A stretch of DNA of 34,939 nt, taken from NCBI GenBank assembly GCA_029938465.1, contig JAOZUW010000015.1, positions 1 through 34,939 of the forward strand. Direction: 5' to 3'. A program made the position numbers and the translations under genes. This DNA is from Bacteroidales bacterium. GTDB lineage: Bacteria > Bacteroidota > Bacteroidia > Bacteroidales > UBA12170. Numbering within the stretch: the first letter of the stretch is position 1; each line of letters opens with the position of its first letter. The notes under the pieces are model-generated. The model saw nothing but the letters and a program-made list of their open reading frames with translations. It was not told the DNA's origin and did not search any database. Positions 32,464-34,939 of the stretch are shown here, piece by piece.

Positions 32464-34407
32464 CTATTTTTTCAAGATTATCTTTTGTGTTTGCATTTCT
32501 TTTTGGTTTAAAACAGCTTGTCGGAAAACTGGCCAATCATCAGCTTCATAAACCCTTTTTCCATAGCTGGCAAATTGAGTAAAAGTAAGCTTCTGACTCT
32601 CCAAAGTATATGCGGCTTTATAATTTACATATTCCGAATTCACTTCATCAACCACAGGTAATGCAATCGAGCTTTTATATTCAGGCAATTCCACTACTTC
32701 TTCAATTTCCAACAAACGAGAACAACGATCCTTAAAACCAAATTCTTTTGTTTCAGAAGAAGTATTTAAATACAAATGCGACATAGCTCTCTTAAATACT
32801 CCTTTCGCCAAAGGTGGAATAAAAATTATTTCTTCATTGGTTACTAGTGCATAATTAGGGATAGTATAATGATAGGTGATAGAAACTGGCTGTTCCAAAT
32901 ATTTATCGTTGTCAGTATGAATAACCTCTGTTATTTGAGCTGCTGGATCTAACCTTAATAATTCCTTTTCCAAATTCTTTTTCCATTCGGTGCGTACGCT
33001 ATATTTAAATACACCTCTTACTGCAGCATCTGATTGCCCTTCGGCAGTAATGGTAAAAGAACCATTTAAGTTTCCTTTCTCATCAATTTTCGATTTACCT
33101 GTCATTCTTACATAATGATTCTCCGGAGCTGAAATAGGTGTGTAATTTAAATCAGAGCCCTCAGGTAAACCCATCAAATAACCCTGTTGTTGTTCTGCAC
33201 TCGACCATAATTCTCTTACACCTGGCACCCAGGTTGGATCCAAGAGCTTGTATTCACCACTTCTCATTATCACTACTGTAATAGAATGGTTAAACTGATC
33301 TGCTGGAATATCTTCAATACGTTGTCCAGCCATAGTCATGGCAGCATAGGACTCAAAACCAGCTGCACGCAACATGGCTATTAACAAGCTTGCTTTATCT
33401 TTACAAACACCACAGCGGTCGGTAAAATTCATCTCACAATTATGTAGAGTATAACCTTCACCAGGCCCCATGGAAATACCAGAATAACGCATATTATCAG
33501 CTACCCAATGGGTTAGAATAGAGATACTATCTAATTCCGTCTTGGCATCTTTAATTAAATCATTTACAAATATTTTCACTTCTTCGGTAGGAACAAAAGC
33601 GCCATAATCTTCGTTTACCTTGTAAAACCATTTTCCTTTGGCATACCAATCAGGGCTGGTAGACATCAACAATTTGGTATTTACATTGTTTTTACTCACC
33701 ATATTTGACTCTGATTTAACAGGCTCGATATCTTTTTTACTAAAGGTATAGTATTTATATTTTGCATCTTGCTTTTCACTAATAGCAGTCATTTCTCCGT
33801 GATACACTTCAAAACGTAAATTTTTATCTGCCGGAGTTTGTAACTGATACACCTTTTCTAAAATAGGATGAGAACTCCAAAAAGGAACGATATCATAAAA
33901 ATGCCCTCGCATAGGTGGAATATATTTATCTTCTTCATCACCTAATAAAGCGTAGGTATAACCTTTCTTAAAAGAAACAACTTCAACAGCATCTCCAGGT
34001 TCCAAGCGACCCACTTCTATCATTTTTTCTCTGGCACCCCAGTATATAGCTCGTGCCGGAGCAGCGTAATCCATCACTGGATTATCTATTAAAAGGATAT
34101 CTCCATTAGCTTTATAAACTACCACTCTTTGTATTTCTACATAAGCCGATAAGGGATCATAGCCTAATTTAACGATACGCAAACTTTTTGCACCTTTAGC
34201 AGTAAGCACTTTAGTTAATTTATGCATTTGATAATAACTTAAGCCACTACTCTGCATTTTAACACTGGTACTATCAAAAATATCTACAATATCCGATTTA
34301 GGAAATGCTTTGGCATCACCAGCCTTTGAAATAAGCTCCTGGTAGTTTTGTGCGTTTGCCCAAAATCCAATGATAAGAAACCAAAGAAGCATTTTTTGTT
34401 TTTTCAT
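32464..34407 (-). CDS. DUF3857 / transglutaminase-like periplasmic protein (intact triad)
   Basis: 647 residues with a signal peptide (MKKQKMLLWFLIIGFWANAQ, 1-20). An N-terminal DUF3857 domain (about 50-220: KLGYDPLSAYVEIQRVVVYK; LEPGDAVEVVSFKKGY) is followed by a transglutaminase-like core with the full Cys-His-Asp triad: Cys335 (RCGVCKDKASLL), His374 (DQFNHSITV) and Asp390 (YKLLDPTW). The C-terminal third is beta-rich. Such proteins are common in Bacteroidota; substrates are unknown, and either proteolysis or cross-linking is possible. It is the first gene of the operon with the degenerate paralogue. No confident promoter was found in the 192 bp upstream. Confidence 0.88.
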   Translation of the reverse strand: MKKQKMLLWFLIIGFWANAQNYQELISKAGDAKAFPKSDIVDIFDSTSVKMQSSGLSYYQMHKLTKVLTAKGAKSLRIVKLGYDPLSAYVEIQRVVVYKANGDILLIDNPVMDYAAPARAIYWGAREKMIEVGRLEPGDAVEVVSFKKGYTYALLGDEEDKYIPPMRGHFYDIVPFWSSHPILEKVYQLQTPADKNLRFEVYHGEMTAISEKQDAKYKYYTFSKKDIEPVKSESNMVSKNNVNTKLLMSTSPDWYAKGKWFYKVNEDYGAFVPTEEVKIFVNDLIKDAKTELDSISILTHWVADNMRYSGISMGPGEGYTLHNCEMNFTDRCGVCKDKASLLIAMLRAAGFESYAAMTMAGQRIEDIPADQFNHSITVVIMRSGEYKLLDPTWVPGVRELWSSAEQQQGYLMGLPEGSDLNYTPISAPENHYVRMTGKSKIDEKGNLNGSFTITAEGQSDAAVRGVFKYSVRTEWKKNLEKELLRLDPAAQITEVIHTDNDKYLEQPVSITYHYTIPNYALVTNEEIIFIPPLAKGVFKRAMSHLYLNTSSETKEFGFKDRCSRLLEIEEVVELPEYKSSIALPVVDEVNSEYVNYKAAYTLESQKLTFTQFASYGKRVYEADDWPVFRQAVLNQKEMQTQKIILKK

Positions 34408-34451
34408 CTGTTGTTAGTTTTATATTTCAGTTATTTGTTTCCAATAGCTAT

Positions 34452-34476
34452 CGGAATACAAAATTTAATCATTCCG
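34452..34476. repeat. Short inverted repeat upstream of the DUF3857 operon
   Basis: CGGAAT (34452-34457) and ATTCCG (34471-34476) form perfect 6-bp arms around a 13-bp AT-rich spacer, about 45-70 bp before the start codon at 34407. It may be an operator; chance cannot be excluded. Confidence 0.25.
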
Positions 34477-34599
34477 TTGCAAGTCAAAATTTTGTCTTGT
34501 TGAGTTTATTAAACAGAATTTTTTAGATGGGCTAATTTATAAAGAATTTGGGGAATACAGAAATCTTCGCGAAAAATATTATGGGTATTTTTTTAATAA

Positions 34600-34939
34600 T
34601 TATCCAAAATGATTACTTTCATTTACTTTAAGCAGTAGATGGTTTCTAATCCCAAAATGTTCCACCACATCTTCTACAAAAATATCACGAACACTAATGA
34701 CCAAATCTATCTCCTCTTTAATCAGCTCTTTTAAAACAGGCCCCCAAATTTTATCCTTTATCTCAAATCTTCCTATCTCATCAATAAAAAGCCAATCGCT
34801 AGTTTTTGAATGGGTTCTAAGTATTTCTTCTCCTTTTTTAATACTCAATGGATTAAAATAGAATGGACGAATATATTCCCAGTCTTTCTGTTTTTCTCTT
34901 GATGCAAAATCAAATCTTTCCAGCGTTTGTAAATCAACT
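34600..34939 (-). CDS. THEP1-like nucleoside-triphosphatase (C-terminal part; runs off the window)
   Basis: The minus-strand frame is open from the window edge to the stop at 34600, giving at least 112 residues; a TTG at 34848 lies inside the frame and is not the start. The visible part reads FDFASREKQKDWEYIRPFYF, then the Walker-B-like DWLFIDEIGRFEIKDKIWGP and VISVRDIFVEDVVEHFGI. This order and the DEIGRFE motif match NTPase_1/THEP1 proteins, whose P-loop would be in the missing N-terminal part. They hydrolyse nucleoside triphosphates; the cellular role is poorly known. Confidence 0.65.
   Translation of the reverse strand, partial: VDLQTLERFDFASREKQKDWEYIRPFYFNPLSIKKGEEILRTHSKTSDWLFIDEIGRFEIKDKIWGPVLKELIKEEIDLVISVRDIFVEDVVEHFGIRNHLLLKVNESNHFG

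Noticed and set aside
34600-34848. A complete small 82-residue gene starting at TTG 34848
   Set aside because: The frame stays open upstream to the window edge with protein-like sequence typical of the same family, so it is the end of a longer gene.

Overview
This window comes from an AT-rich member of the Bacteroidota, probably an anaerobic or facultative member of the Bacteroidales/Marinilabiliales type, though the class is inference. The evidence is: many promoters of the Bacteroidota form (TTG about 19-20 bp before TAnnTTTG); a HU-CCDC81/SPOR protein; SprB and HYR repeats and a type IX secretion (T9SS) C-terminal domain; a bacterial GH3 protein; and HydG, the [FeFe]-hydrogenase maturase. 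No tRNA, rRNA, CRISPR array, transposase or phage gene was seen. Most of the window is housekeeping DNA.

Left part (1-8100, all minus strand): the first 965 residues of a very large secreted multidomain adhesin-like protein that runs off the window; a 397-bp gap holding a short broken reading frame; then a tight five-gene operon reading GH3 adenylating enzyme, a secreted propeller-like protein, deoxynucleoside kinase, kdsB and a HU/SPOR envelope protein. Next (8245-11180, plus strand) a strong promoter and a leader with two overlapping inverted repeats precede a COG2403 P-loop NTPase (cyclic 2,3-diphosphoglycerate synthetase-like), an intrinsic terminator, and pyrB-pyrI. hydG lies convergent to these (minus strand), and divergent from it is a three-gene operon (EamA transporter, hotdog thioesterase, unknown helical protein) that ends in a strong terminator.

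Middle part (15136-22899, minus strand): FadL/OmpP1-like outer-membrane protein, metG, an AAA_14/DUF4143 ATPase with a repeat-rich upstream region, gltX and a PAP2 phosphatase. Right part: tkt-rpe (pentose phosphate pathway), terminator, ahcY, terminator, a T9SS-sorted VCBS/FG-GAP protein, then on the minus strand a DUF3857 transglutaminase, a DUF3857 paralogue that has lost the catalytic Cys and Asp, an SMP-30-like lipoprotein, a small probable beta-barrel protein, and at the right edge a partial THEP1-like NTPase.

Five genes (metG, gltX, ahcY, the SMP-30-like lipoprotein and the small barrel protein) are given later starts than the longest reading frame allows. In metG, gltX and ahcY the longer frame would begin at the TTG inside a TAnnTTTG promoter element. 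The best candidates for undescribed biology are the COG2403-pyrBI neighbourhood and its leader, the active/inactive transglutaminase pair, the repeat-decorated DUF4143 ATPase promoter, and the LamG domain nested inside an HYR domain.
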